Below the pieces are notes generated by a model, which saw only the letters and a program-made list of their open reading frames with translations, was not told the DNA's origin and made no database searches. Made by a program: the position numbers and the translations under genes. A stretch of DNA of 55,755 nt from NCBI GenBank assembly GCA_015520565.1, contig WAPW01000006.1, positions 1 through 55,755 on the forward strand. The letters run 5' to 3'. Origin of the DNA: Candidatus Aciduliprofundum sp. Its GTDB lineage: Archaea; Thermoplasmatota; Thermoplasmata; Thermoplasmatales; Aciduliprofundaceae. Of the stretch, positions 35,060 through 45,600 are shown piece after piece. How positions within the stretch are numbered: position 1 is the first letter of the stretch; each line of letters starts with the position of its first letter.

Positions 35060-37471
35060 CTATAACCGCTTTATTCTTGATGTCCCATTTACCTTTTCCA
35101 CATGGTAAACAGTATTTGCAAGGTTCATCAGTTCTTTCTCGTGGCTCACGATTATTATCTGATCAGTATCCATCTTATCAAACACATCCTTCAATTTGTA
35201 AAGCTGGTCTTTGCTAAATCCATCGGTTGGCTCGTCAAGTATTAGCATATGAGATTCTAAATTCAAGCTTCTCTTAACCATGGTGTTTAAAGCTAATCTA
35301 TAAGCAAGGGCTATAGATGTTCTTTCACCGCCGCTTAAGGAGTATATGGGCATATCAAATCTCTGGTATCTAACAATGGGCTTGAAATCTTCATCAATCG
35401 TAGCTTCATACTCGCTCTCCCCCATAATCTCATGGAACCAATCCTCAAATAATTGCCTAAATTCTTCATTTATGGCAAGCAATCTCAATCTCTCTATATC
35501 TTCCAAGGCAGGTGCTAACTCATCCTTTAGCCATTCTCCAAACTCGGCACGCTTCTTATAAATTTTAATCTCCTCTCGGAGCTTTTCAATCAATTTCCTC
35601 TTCTTATTAATTTCATTTCTCAACTCTTCAACTCTTTTTACTTTCTCCTCCTTTGCTCTCTTTACAGAGCTCAATTTCCCTTCAATCTCCCTGTATTCTT
35701 CGCTAAGCTTGTTAAATATATCATTGCTATAATTCAAAGAGCTTAGCTCTTTGCTCTTCTCTTCCAACTCTTTCTCCATCTCCTCAATCTGAAGCTGATA
35801 ATCTTTTACCTCCTCAATTATTTTATTCTCCCTCTCCACACTCCTTTTCAGAGCATTGTACTCTTTCCAAATATTTCTCAATTTTTCAACCTCAGAATTA
35901 ATATTGCTCAATTCCTCGCTTACCTTTTTCTTCTCTTCTTCGTCAAAGCTTGGCATATTTCTCTCTTCAATTTTTATTTCCTTCTCCGCTTCTTTGCCCT
36001 CCTTTATCAAATTCTCTATATTCTTTATTCTCTCCTCAGTCGCAGATAGTTCCCTAGAATTTTCTTGCAACTCCCTTATTTTTCCCTCAAGCTCGCGCAT
36101 CTCTTTTTTTATCTTTACATCAGAAGCATTCGCCCTTTTGAGTTCTTCTTTTTTATTCTCAATCTTAGAAATTGTCTCACTAATCAATTTCTTCTTATGC
36201 TCCTCAGTGAGAGGTCTCTTACACTTGGGGCAAACTGCACCCAGAGATTTATAATCTTCAAGCTCTTTGCTAAGCTCCTCTATCTTTGTGTTTATAGCAG
36301 CAATTACTCCCCTTATCTCACTCCTCTTCTCTTCCAACTCTTTCTTCTTATTCTCCAACTCTTCAAGTTTTGCAATTTTATTTCTCAACTCATCTCTCTT
36401 TGAGTACAATTTCTCCAATTCTCCTTTTAGCTCTTCCGCCTTCTTTACCTTATCCTTCAAGACCCTTATTCGCTCTTGGGCCTTTTTGAATTTTATCTCC
36501 TTATCCATTATATCCTTGAGCTTTCTTTGCAATTCATCTCTCATTTTTTCAGCACTCTCATATCTTAGCGCTTCATTCTCCATACTCTTCATCTTTTCTT
36601 TCATAGCCCTAAGATCTTCAAGCTCCTTATTCGCTTTATTCAAATTCTCTTTGAACCCAGAAATTCTAGCTTTGAGCTTTTCAATATCTCTGCGGAGATT
36701 CTCATACCTATCCCTTAATTCTACGATCTCTTTCCATTCTTTGCTCTTTCTCGCGTACTCCTTTTCATATTGGGATATTTTCTCATTCAGCTCTTTTATC
36801 TCTTCCTCAATTTCTTTTATCTCCCTTTCTTTTTCTTCAAGCTCATTTTCTATCCTTCCAATCTCGTCCTCCTTGCTCTCAACAATTCCATACTCTGAGA
36901 CCAAATCCTTGGAAACTATTCCAATATTCTCTCTCGCAACTTTGTACTCATCAAGCCTAAATATTCTGCGAATCACATCTAATCGCTCTTCTTCCTTCTT
37001 CCCAGTGCCCTCTAAAATTACCTTCATCATCTCTTGAGGTGTGTAAATTGCATACTTTACCACAGGCAAGGATTTTCTCTTGCTTGAACCAACATCAATG
37101 CCCATTAACTTTAAAACATAGTTTCTAACATCGCTCGCTGTTAATTTCACAACCCCCTCTGGTGTCTCAACTTCCGATTCTGTATTGCTTATGCCCTTGC
37201 CCTTCGCCTCCAAAACTCTTCTTATTTTGTACTCCTTCTCACCATGCTCAAAAATTATCTCTACGAATCCCCTATTTGTGCCCTTGCGCAGTAAGCTTCT
37301 GTAAAAATCTGGAGTGGAGTTGCCAAACAGGGCAAAATCAATGGACATTAGAATTGTAGTCTTTCCACTTCCTATATCCCCCTCAAAGAGAGTTATGCCC
37401 TTTCCCAATTCTATTTCTTGATCTTCATAGCTCCTTATGTTATGGAGATGAATCTTCCGTATTATCATCAT
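35060..37471 (-). CDS. rad50: DNA repair ATPase Rad50
   Basis: 803 residues. Walker A is GDIGSGKTT (about 31-39). Two long coiled coils flank the zinc hook CPKC (near residue 412-417). The signature LSGGERTSIALAYRLAL and Walker B HMLILDEPTDGF close the ATPase head. With Mre11 it senses and tethers DNA double-strand breaks. The start ATG overlaps the end of mre11 by 4 bases. Confidence 0.96.
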   Translation of the reverse strand: MMIIRKIHLHNIRSYEDQEIELGKGITLFEGDIGSGKTTILMSIDFALFGNSTPDFYRSLLRKGTNRGFVEIIFEHGEKEYKIRRVLEAKGKGISNTESEVETPEGVVKLTASDVRNYVLKLMGIDVGSSKRKSLPVVKYAIYTPQEMMKVILEGTGKKEEERLDVIRRIFRLDEYKVARENIGIVSKDLVSEYGIVESKEDEIGRIENELEEKEREIKEIEEEIKELNEKISQYEKEYARKSKEWKEIVELRDRYENLRRDIEKLKARISGFKENLNKANKELEDLRAMKEKMKSMENEALRYESAEKMRDELQRKLKDIMDKEIKFKKAQERIRVLKDKVKKAEELKGELEKLYSKRDELRNKIAKLEELENKKKELEEKRSEIRGVIAAINTKIEELSKELEDYKSLGAVCPKCKRPLTEEHKKKLISETISKIENKKEELKRANASDVKIKKEMRELEGKIRELQENSRELSATEERIKNIENLIKEGKEAEKEIKIEERNMPSFDEEEKKKVSEELSNINSEVEKLRNIWKEYNALKRSVERENKIIEEVKDYQLQIEEMEKELEEKSKELSSLNYSNDIFNKLSEEYREIEGKLSSVKRAKEEKVKRVEELRNEINKKRKLIEKLREEIKIYKKRAEFGEWLKDELAPALEDIERLRLLAINEEFRQLFEDWFHEIMGESEYEATIDEDFKPIVRYQRFDMPIYSLSGGERTSIALAYRLALNTMVKRSLNLESHMLILDEPTDGFSKDQLYKLKDVFDKMDTDQIIIVSHEKELMNLANTVYHVEKVNGTSRIKRL

Positions 37472-38739
37472 CCCACCCCAAAGTCAAAAAGTGTTGGAGC
37501 TCCACTTTTTCTATTTTCATCCACCTTTTTCTTCTCCTCTACTTTTTCCTCCCTCTCCTCAACTTTAACATTGTCAATTAACTCTTGCAATTTGCTTCGC
37601 AGCTCTCTTGAGAAATCATCCTTGCGCATTCCCTCGGGCTGCTTCTCTTTAAGAATATTGAATGCCCTCCTTGTCACATCAATTCCATATTTTGAAATCT
37701 TTTTAAACACCCCTTCTTCTATCTCTTCCTTGCTCTCTGCCACAACATTTATCCTTTCTCTTTCTTTGGTTGTAAGGGAGTAAGTGTTGAGAAGAACATC
37801 AATTGCCGTCTCTCTTATATTCTCCCTGATTGAATGAAAATCTATATCACCAACTTTTCCAGAACGAAGCTCTCCTTTAACTTTGAGAATAACAACTTGC
37901 CCGCTATAATCCTCCTTGGATAATTCTAAAAGCTCTTTATTCAACTCTTCCGCACTATATCCATCCGCTTTTATTACTCTTTTGTAAAATTTGCACACTT
38001 CTACTGGCACAAATCTGGGCTTGAAATCTTCAACCATGTAAAAACCACGCTCTTTCAAAATATCTAAATCGTTGTAAGTGGCACCGAATAAAGCTCCGGG
38101 ATATATCAATGGCTTCCCGTTCAGCTCGCTCTCTATCCTCTCGTGCAAATGGCCACCAGCATAGTAATCAAAGTCCTGAGGCAAGAGGGATTTGGGGAGT
38201 GCGTATCTATCTGGGATGTATGATGGTTTGAGCTCGCTTATGGTTGTATGAAAAACGAAGATTTTAGGATGCTCAATTCTCTCCAGATAATTTCTATCAA
38301 TGTGCTCAAAGTACTCAACCTCCTGAGCAGAACTCAAGCCGGAAATGCCAAGAATATTCACTCCTGTTGCATCTTTAACTGGTAGAATTCTCAATTTCCC
38401 ATCATAAACTTCATAATTCACGACCTTTTTGAAAAGGCCTGTAGAGCTCAAAACATCCAAGAGTGCGGTGGAGCCGGCGGAGAAGTCATGGGAGCCATAA
38501 ATTGCGTATATTCTTATTCCCCTATCAACCGCATTTTTTAAAATCTCAACGGCTCTTCTAACAATCTCCATATCTGGTATGGGATTGTGAAACAAATCCC
38601 CAGCAATAATTATGAAATCCACCTGCTCCTCTATACTCTTATGCACTGCAATTTCAAATGCCTTCAAATTCAATTCTTTTAACTTTGGATTCTTGCTAAA
38701 AGCGCCAAGATGCGCATCGGCAATATGTGCAAATTTCAT
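37468..38739 (-). CDS. mre11: DNA repair nuclease Mre11
   Basis: 423 residues from the ATG at 38739; GAGG lies just before it, and the 13 upstream residues in the track look non-conserved. Phosphodiesterase motifs: HIADAHLG (4-11), GDLFH, GSHD (the family usually has GNHD, so Asn is replaced by Ser), HTT and GGHLH. C-terminal segments bind Rad50 coiled-coil roots. It has Mn2+-dependent 3'-5' exonuclease and endonuclease activity in relatives. No herA or nurA is adjacent, unlike many archaea. Confidence 0.94.
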   Translation of the reverse strand: MKFAHIADAHLGAFSKNPKLKELNLKAFEIAVHKSIEEQVDFIIIAGDLFHNPIPDMEIVRRAVEILKNAVDRGIRIYAIYGSHDFSAGSTALLDVLSSTGLFKKVVNYEVYDGKLRILPVKDATGVNILGISGLSSAQEVEYFEHIDRNYLERIEHPKIFVFHTTISELKPSYIPDRYALPKSLLPQDFDYYAGGHLHERIESELNGKPLIYPGALFGATYNDLDILKERGFYMVEDFKPRFVPVEVCKFYKRVIKADGYSAEELNKELLELSKEDYSGQVVILKVKGELRSGKVGDIDFHSIRENIRETAIDVLLNTYSLTTKERERINVVAESKEEIEEGVFKKISKYGIDVTRRAFNILKEKQPEGMRKDDFSRELRSKLQELIDNVKVEEREEKVEEKKKVDENRKSGAPTLFDFGVG

Positions 38740-38806
38740 CGCCTCAAAGAAAGATTTGAGATATTTAAGAGTATCCACGAACCAATTTAGCTTTCTGGCA
38801 ATATTT

Positions 38807-39529
38807 TCAAAATTCCTGCGTTTTCAACTCGTGCATATCCGTCCACCCTAAGAGCGAGGGATGGCCGTAATATGCAGTCACTGTGAAGATGATTGTATGA
38901 GTTAGATTAAGAGAAAGAGAATCAAAAAGCTTAATCTCAATGGCAAAACTCACACCGTAGAAATCTGCATTTTTCTTATCTTTATTTACACCCACTAATT
39001 TGTGACCATATTCCCATTCATCCAACATCATGGTATCGTGACTATTTGGATATGTGCTTGGGCTCCTGTCATACCACAGATTTGCACCTCTAAATACATA
39101 AGTATCAACATAGGAGATACCTGTGTATTCATCTTCTTCCTTGCTTCCATAATCATATCTTATCACCAATTTCTGAAGTATATAATCCCCGCTCTGCCGC
39201 TCTGCATAGGCGGTGAGATTTGCCTTGATGATATCGTAACCTTCTGGATCATAGAAATAGCCTTTAAGGGTAGAATATAGATAAACATCAAAATATGCAT
39301 CTCTATTCTCAGCGCCCCCATGAAGATTCACCGAATCATTATCCTGCGCCGTGCGAATAAACACAAGGGTGCTATTCAACCTGGAAAAATCCACATCCGG
39401 TTTTTCCATCTCTTTCTCCGGTTTCCACCACTTCACCTTTGGCTGCGAGGCAAAATAGGCGCCTAAAAGAATGGCTATTACTATAATCACTCCAATTCCG
39501 ATTAGCAGAGCTTTCATTCTCTTACTCAT
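38807..39529 (-). CDS. Membrane-anchored extracytoplasmic protein, unknown
   Basis: 240 residues. One N-terminal anchor (ALLIGIGVIIVIAILLGAYFA, about 8-28) precedes a soluble domain rich in Tyr, Asp and beta-type sequence, with two possible N-glycosylation sites (NST, NLT). No cysteine, so not a lipoprotein or disulphide protein. No family recognised. It stands alone between mre11 and purH. Confidence 0.6.
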   Translation of the reverse strand: MSKRMKALLIGIGVIIVIAILLGAYFASQPKVKWWKPEKEMEKPDVDFSRLNSTLVFIRTAQDNDSVNLHGGAENRDAYFDVYLYSTLKGYFYDPEGYDIIKANLTAYAERQSGDYILQKLVIRYDYGSKEEDEYTGISYVDTYVFRGANLWYDRSPSTYPNSHDTMMLDEWEYGHKLVGVNKDKKNADFYGVSFAIEIKLFDSLSLNLTHTIIFTVTAYYGHPSLLGWTDMHELKTQEF

Positions 39530-39610
39530 TTCTATATGTATACTCTTCGCCCCATTTTAATTTTTAGATGCGAACGCAAAGGTTAATACCAATTTTCCCA
39601 TGCTTACACT

Positions 39611-41080
39611 ATGAGAGCACTCATTAGCGTTTCAGATAAATCAGGACTGGAAGATTTTGCAAAATTCTTAGCCCAGAAAGGATACGAAATAATCGCCACG
39701 GGAGGAACTAAAAGATTTTTGGAGGAAAGAGGAATAAGGGCAATCTCCGTGGAAGAAATAACGGGCTATCCTGAAATTTTGAATGGCAGGGTAAAGACAC
39801 TACATCCTGCAATCCATGGAGCAATTTTGGCTGAGAAGAATGAGGATTTGGATAAGTACAATCTCAAGGGCATTGATATGGTAGTTGTGAATCTTTACCC
39901 CTTTGAGAAGAATATAGGAAACGAGAGAGATATGATTGAGAATATTGACATTGGGGGCGTGGCCCTTCTAAGAGCAGCCGCCAAAAATTACAAGAGGGTG
40001 CTTGTAGTATCCTCACCTTCCCAGTACAAAGAGGTCATGGATGCAATGGAAAGAGGAGAAATAAATGAAGATTTCAGAAGAGAATATGCACTGGAGGCAT
40101 TTGCATTAACCGCCTCTTACGACAGCATAATTTACAATGCATTCTGGAACAAATTTTACGAGGGTATGCCAGAGCATTTCCTGTATCATTCAAAGAAAAA
40201 AATGGAGCTAAGATATGGGGAGAATCCGCACCAGAAGGGTGCGCTATATATGGATGGAAATGTAGAATGGGAGCAGTTGCATGGAAAAAAATTGTCCTTT
40301 AACAATCTATACGATATGGATGCCGCTTGGAACATTGTGATGGAATTTGATAGACCTGCAGTGGCCATAATAAAGCATACAAACCCATGCGGTGCAGCAT
40401 TGGGCGAAGATGTGAAAGAGGCCTATATGAAAGCTCTAAAGGGGGACCCAATATCCGCATACGGCAGCATAGTAGCTTCAAACAAAAAAGTGGATGGAGA
40501 GGCAGCAAAGGAGATGAAAAAATTGTTTATTGAAGTCCTAATTGCTCCTGATTTTACCCAAGATGCTTTAGAGATTTTAGAGAAGAAAAAGAATATAAGG
40601 ATAATAAAAGTCAAAAAATGGAAAAAAGAGGGGTGGAATTTGAGAAGAATAGATGGGGGAATCTTGGTTCAGAACTGGGACACAAAAAAATTGGATGAGG
40701 TAAAATGCGTATCTAAGAGAATGCCCAATGAGAATGAGATGCGTGATTTAATATTCGCTTGGAGCATTGTTAGGTATGTGAAAAGCAACGCAATAGTTTT
40801 TGCAAAGAATGAGGCATTGGTGGGTGTTGGCGCAGGGCAGATGAGCCGTGTAGATTCTGTAAAAATAGCAGCTATGAAGGCAGGTGATAGAGCTAAGGGT
40901 GCAGTTATGGCATCCGATGCATTCTTCCCATTCAGAGACGCAATAGATGAAGCAGCAAAGGTTGGAGTAACAGCCGTGATTCAGCCAGGGGGCTCAAAGA
41001 GGGACAAGGAGGTTATAGAGGCAATAGATGAGCACAATATGGCAATGCTATTCACAGGATTTAGAGTATTCAGGCATTGA
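39611..41080 (+). CDS. purH: Bifunctional AICAR transformylase/IMP cyclohydrolase PurH
   Basis: 489 residues. The N-terminal cyclohydrolase domain (MGS-like, LISVSDKSGLEDFA, NGRVKTLHPAIHG) is followed by the transformylase domain with RYGENPHQ and IKHTNPCG, where Lys255 and His256 are the catalytic pair. It makes IMP from AICAR and 10-formyl-tetrahydrofolate. Many archaea instead use PurP and PurO, so this bacterial-type enzyme points to acquired purine synthesis or a folate-type cofactor. It leads an operon with the aconitase-X genes. Confidence 0.94.
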   Translation: MRALISVSDKSGLEDFAKFLAQKGYEIIATGGTKRFLEERGIRAISVEEITGYPEILNGRVKTLHPAIHGAILAEKNEDLDKYNLKGIDMVVVNLYPFEKNIGNERDMIENIDIGGVALLRAAAKNYKRVLVVSSPSQYKEVMDAMERGEINEDFRREYALEAFALTASYDSIIYNAFWNKFYEGMPEHFLYHSKKKMELRYGENPHQKGALYMDGNVEWEQLHGKKLSFNNLYDMDAAWNIVMEFDRPAVAIIKHTNPCGAALGEDVKEAYMKALKGDPISAYGSIVASNKKVDGEAAKEMKKLFIEVLIAPDFTQDALEILEKKKNIRIIKVKKWKKEGWNLRRIDGGILVQNWDTKKLDEVKCVSKRMPNENEMRDLIFAWSIVRYVKSNAIVFAKNEALVGVGAGQMSRVDSVKIAAMKAGDRAKGAVMASDAFFPFRDAIDEAAKVGVTAVIQPGGSKRDKEVIEAIDEHNMAMLFTGFRVFRH

Positions 41081-41090
41081 GGTGACCAAT

Positions 41091-42251
41091 ATGTATTTGA
41101 CAAAAGAGGAAGAGAGAATTTTAGACGGAGAGTATGGGGAGAATTACGCAAAGATGATGAACATCCTTGTGAAGATTGGCGAAATTTACGGGGCAGATAA
41201 GCTTATACCAATAACATCCGCTCAATTATCTGGTGTATCATACAACACGATTGGTGATGCGGGCTTGCATTTCCTTAACTCCTTAAAAAATGTAAAAGTC
41301 GCAGTTAAAACAACATTAAATCCCCTAGCATTTGATGAGAGATACTTGGATGCTCTCCAAGTTGATGCTACACTATTTAAAAAACAGATGGAGATAATAA
41401 AAGCTTACAAAAATATGGGCGTTAAGACCACTGCCACTTGCACACCTTACTACTACGACAACATTCCAAAATTCGGAGAGCATATAGCTTGGGCCGAGAG
41501 CTCAGCAGTCATATATGCAAATTCAATTATAGGGGCAAGAACAAATAGAGAGGGTGCTGTAACAGCCCTAGCTTCTGCGATAATAGGCAAGACCCCAAAC
41601 TATGGACTTCATTTAGATGAAGAAAGAAAAGCAACGCACATAGTAGAATTAGATTTTCAACCAGAGGGAGAAGATTTTCCGCTAATAGGCCTGCACATAG
41701 GGAAGAAAGTTCAAGGTATACCATACCTGAAAATTAAGGGAGATAACGATGATTTCAAGCTAATGGGCGCAGCTATGGCCGCCTCTGGAAGCATAGCAAT
41801 GTACCATGTTGAGAATTTAACTCCTGAATACAAAAATGCAATCCAAGGAAATTTGGAGAGAATAGAAATAGAAAAAAATGAGATCGAAAAAATGAAAAAA
41901 AGTGTGGATGTAGAGCTGGTTGCAATAGGATGCCCTCATGTATCGCCCTCAGAGTTAAGAAAGATTGCAGAATTTGTAAAGGGAAAGAAAAAGAAGAGAG
42001 GTGTGGAATTTTGGGTTTTCGCTGCCAGAAGCGTCTGGGAAAATCACAAAGAGCTGATCAAAATAATAGAGAATTTTGGTGGTAAGGTTATGGTTGATAC
42101 CTGCGTTGTGGTTAGTAATGCGGGCAAGATATTCCACAAAATAGGAACTACATCTGGAAAAGCGGCATTCTACCTGAGCAAGGATAAATTTGGAGGAGCA
42201 GAAGTGGTTGTTAAAGATTTATATACTCTTTTACGGAGCGTGATAGAATGA
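41091..42251 (+). CDS. Aconitase X large subunit, probable phosphomevalonate dehydratase
   Basis: 386 residues from the ATG at 41091, preceded by GGTGA. AcnX/DUF521 catalytic family: TSAQLSGVSYNTIGDAGL, TATCTPYYYDNIP, ASSAVIYANSI-type WAESSAVIYANS, GCPHVSPSEL and VDTCVVVS supply the Fe-S cysteines (three). In archaea the two-subunit enzyme dehydrates mevalonate 5-phosphate to trans-anhydromevalonate 5-phosphate in the archaeal mevalonate pathway. Its stop overlaps the small subunit start (ATGA). Confidence 0.9.
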   Translation: MYLTKEEERILDGEYGENYAKMMNILVKIGEIYGADKLIPITSAQLSGVSYNTIGDAGLHFLNSLKNVKVAVKTTLNPLAFDERYLDALQVDATLFKKQMEIIKAYKNMGVKTTATCTPYYYDNIPKFGEHIAWAESSAVIYANSIIGARTNREGAVTALASAIIGKTPNYGLHLDEERKATHIVELDFQPEGEDFPLIGLHIGKKVQGIPYLKIKGDNDDFKLMGAAMAASGSIAMYHVENLTPEYKNAIQGNLERIEIEKNEIEKMKKSVDVELVAIGCPHVSPSELRKIAEFVKGKKKKRGVEFWVFAARSVWENHKELIKIIENFGGKVMVDTCVVVSNAGKIFHKIGTTSGKAAFYLSKDKFGGAEVVVKDLYTLLRSVIE

Positions 42252-42610
42252 TCTTAAAGGGAAGGAGCATAGTAGAGGGCTCTACGGAGGGAGAAGTAGT
42301 AAAATTTGATAAACCATTGGTAATTTTGAGCGATATTGACGAGAAAAAAGGGGAAATATTAGGAAGGGATATAAAGGGGAAAATCGTGGTATTTCCATGG
42401 GGTGCAGGAAGTACCGTGGGCTCATACACAATATACGGATTGAAGTATTATGGCAATTCACCAAAAGCATTCATTCTTAAAAAGGCAGAGACAATTGTTG
42501 CCGCAGGAGCAATAATAGCCAATATACCAACAGTGGACAAAATAGATATATCCAAGATAAGAGATGGAGCTCATGTAATCATTAGAAACAACGAGATTGA
42601 AATTAAATGA
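42248..42610 (+). CDS. Aconitase X small subunit (DUF126 swivel domain)
   Basis: 120 residues with the swivelling-domain motifs EGSTEGEVVKFDKPL, GKIVVFPWGAGSTVGSY and AAGAIIANIPTVDKI. It carries the catalytic serine (GAGSTVGSY region) and pairs with the large subunit. Translation is coupled through a 4-base overlap. The gene meets the convergent 1007-residue gene with no gap. Confidence 0.9.
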   Translation: MILKGRSIVEGSTEGEVVKFDKPLVILSDIDEKKGEILGRDIKGKIVVFPWGAGSTVGSYTIYGLKYYGNSPKAFILKKAETIVAAGAIIANIPTVDKIDISKIRDGAHVIIRNNEIEIK

Positions 42611-45600
42611 TTATTTGACCTCTCCATCCACATACTTCATTATCTCGCCCATTTCAAAGGCCTCCAATTCTTCTATATTGAAGAACAAATAGGCCTCTTT
42701 CTCCTTTAATTTTTCTTTCATCTCGCCTATCATCTGAAGGAGCTTGTCAAGGCCATTTATAGCCAATAAGAGATCAAAGCAATCTACTATTATCAACTTT
42801 CCTCCTTTATCCAAGAATTTTAAAACACTGTCTTTTAACTTATCCAGCTCTTTTGGCTTTATTGTATTGCCAAAGGGTACATAAGAAATCCATAATGTCT
42901 CTACATTTTTAAGCTCGTATCTTTTCTTTATCTCCTCTGGGTCATCCTTTGTTATGAGCATTTTTCTCTCTTTCATTAAATCTTCTGGTATTCTATCCAT
43001 CATTTTATCAAGATCACCACGGAATAGGTATACATTTCCCTTCTTTATCCTTTTCTCTTCTATCTTCACCCTAATGGGAGCACCGCATCTTGGACAAAAA
43101 TCGTCCTCAGGAGCTAATTCTGCACCGCAGAATGGACAATACTCCTTATTTTTCTCCTTTTTAGGTTTGAAGGCAGTAGAATAAATATAATCAATAATAT
43201 CTCTAGCGAGATTAATTGGAATACCTGTAGTATCAGCTAGCTGCTCTGGATCTGCCTCCATCAAATCATATACGCTTCCATACCCCATATTAAAAAGCAG
43301 TTCTGCTCTAGCATCGTCAATACCTGGTATGCTTTTAAATGCCTTAATTACCCAACGCTTGAATAGGGGGTTTATTCCAATAGTAATTCTATATCCCATT
43401 ATGGGCCACTCAACAATGTATCCATATTCTGTATAGCTAAATTCAATATTTCTTGCCAAACATTTCTCTCTAATCTCATCATCATAGCCCCTTATCATTT
43501 TTATAGCTTCAGGATCTCCAGATATGCTCACATCAATCAGGTCATCAAAATCCATCTCAATATCCTTTCTCATAGAGTTAATTCTTCTTATAATTTCCCT
43601 TACCAATTTTATTCTCTGGGTTGTAGCATCCTGCTCACTTTGAATATAAATGTCTCCGTACTTAAATTCTATGTGCTTATAACCCTCGGGCACCTTTTTT
43701 ATGTACTTTATCATATTCGGAGTTATTTTTATGATGAAACCTTCAATTCCAAGAGTGTATCCTCCCTTCTCCATAGCATCTACTATTTCTTTCATATTTT
43801 TTCTGCGAAGTAAGAAAGCTATTTTAGGGGCCCAAGCCCTATAGGATGCGCTTATTTCTTCCATATTTGGCTCAATCTCTATTTCCATTTCATTCCATTC
43901 TTCAGTTACTTGAAATATTAGTATGTTTTCAACATTCAAAATCAACGGCTTTAAGGGTTCTATATCATCAGCATAGGGTGTTACAAACACGACTTTCTTC
44001 AAAGGTTCCCTTTTTGAAATGTGCATTTTCTCTCTATACTTTCTCAATATCCTCAAAAACTCTCTTAATATATCTATAACCTTCATTTCCTGAGTTTCCC
44101 CTACTTCTAAACTTAAATCCTCTATACCCAGCTTATTTAAATTCTCTTTGGCGAAGTTTGGCATATAAGGATAGAGCATAATGAGAGAATCTTTAATGGG
44201 CCCTAATACTAGTGGATTCTTTCTTTTTAGGGGTATATAAAAATGGGATATATCTTCCACTATATAATCATAAATAATTTGGAACATCTCGGATATTTTC
44301 CCTCCTTTACCCAATTCTCTTATTTGCAACTTTATCTGATTATTTTTCCACTCAAGCCACTCATCTATATCCTCATAGGTAGATGTTGCTCCATAAATGC
44401 TCACATATCTTACAATATTCTCAACAATATTCCTTAACTTCTGAACTTTTTTTAAATTAGATTGATTTATCTCACCCCTCCTTTGTAAGAGCAAAACTGC
44501 CCTTTTAACCTCATCAACCTCAGATGGAACTTTATGCGCTAAATAAATAGTTTTTATAAACAAGTTACGGTAATAAGCTTTTAGCACTCCTTCTAATAAA
44601 ATCTTAATGCGACTCCTTCTTTGATGTAAAAACATCAACGGAGAGGGTTCTTTAAAATTGTGAATATACGCTCCCAAAGCAGATAATTCAGGTTTTAATG
44701 CAAATCTCCTTTCCATTATGCTGCCACAAACAGGGCAATCTTTTATTTTAGAGCCATATTCTATATGACCACAATTAGGGCAATACAAAACAGGAAGTTT
44801 GTAACTACCCTCAGGTGAGGAGATATAAATTGTTTTTTTATTATCTTTCACAACCAAAGCGGGTACATACTCTTCCTTTAAAACATTCCCACATCTAGGG
44901 CATACCTTAATCGGTACCTCTCTTTCCTTAGAATATATAACTGAATATGAGGGTAATCTTCTTTTCAAAAGCCTAGCTTTTACATCGCCCCTTATTATAA
45001 ACTTGCATCTTCCTGAGCCCTTTACCACATAATTTTCAAAATCAAAATTTTCAAGCTCTTCAAAACTTACCTTCCTTATCCTATTTTTAGGCACTTCAAG
45101 CTCATTAATTAAGAAATCTTTTAGTTTGTAAGGAGCAAGCCATGTTTCACCCAGAAGCTCAACAAGAGCATATTTATCATCATAGCCCAAATACACTCCA
45201 ATGGGCTCCTCATCTTCATAAAAATCCCCAATAAAATAAATTCTCTTTCCTATTCTAACCTTAGCTATATTCTCCCTTACTACCCTTTTTATCTCCTTAA
45301 CTTGAGATTCATTATAATGCTCATCGCATTTCTCACAATAGTACATATTTATGCTCTTAACCTTTACTTTACCCTTTTCCAAGAGCTGTTTTAACAATTT
45401 ATCTATATCCCTTATAAACTCCTCACCTTCATAGATATTAGCATATGGAGCAATTTCCTTTAATTTACTTATATCGCTCTTGTTTAAAGAGTAAATTATA
45501 TAGTGAATATTGGCTGACTCATTAAAAATCTTAAAAAATTTATATATAAAATCATAATAGATAATCTCATCTAAAATAAATGGAGATAAGGCATCGTAAA

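Noticed and set aside
36200-37200. Long plus-strand ORFs over rad50 and the purF-like and ribosomal gene regions (serine- and leucine-rich)
   Set aside because: They are antisense shadows of coiled-coil or acidic genes with strong codon bias.
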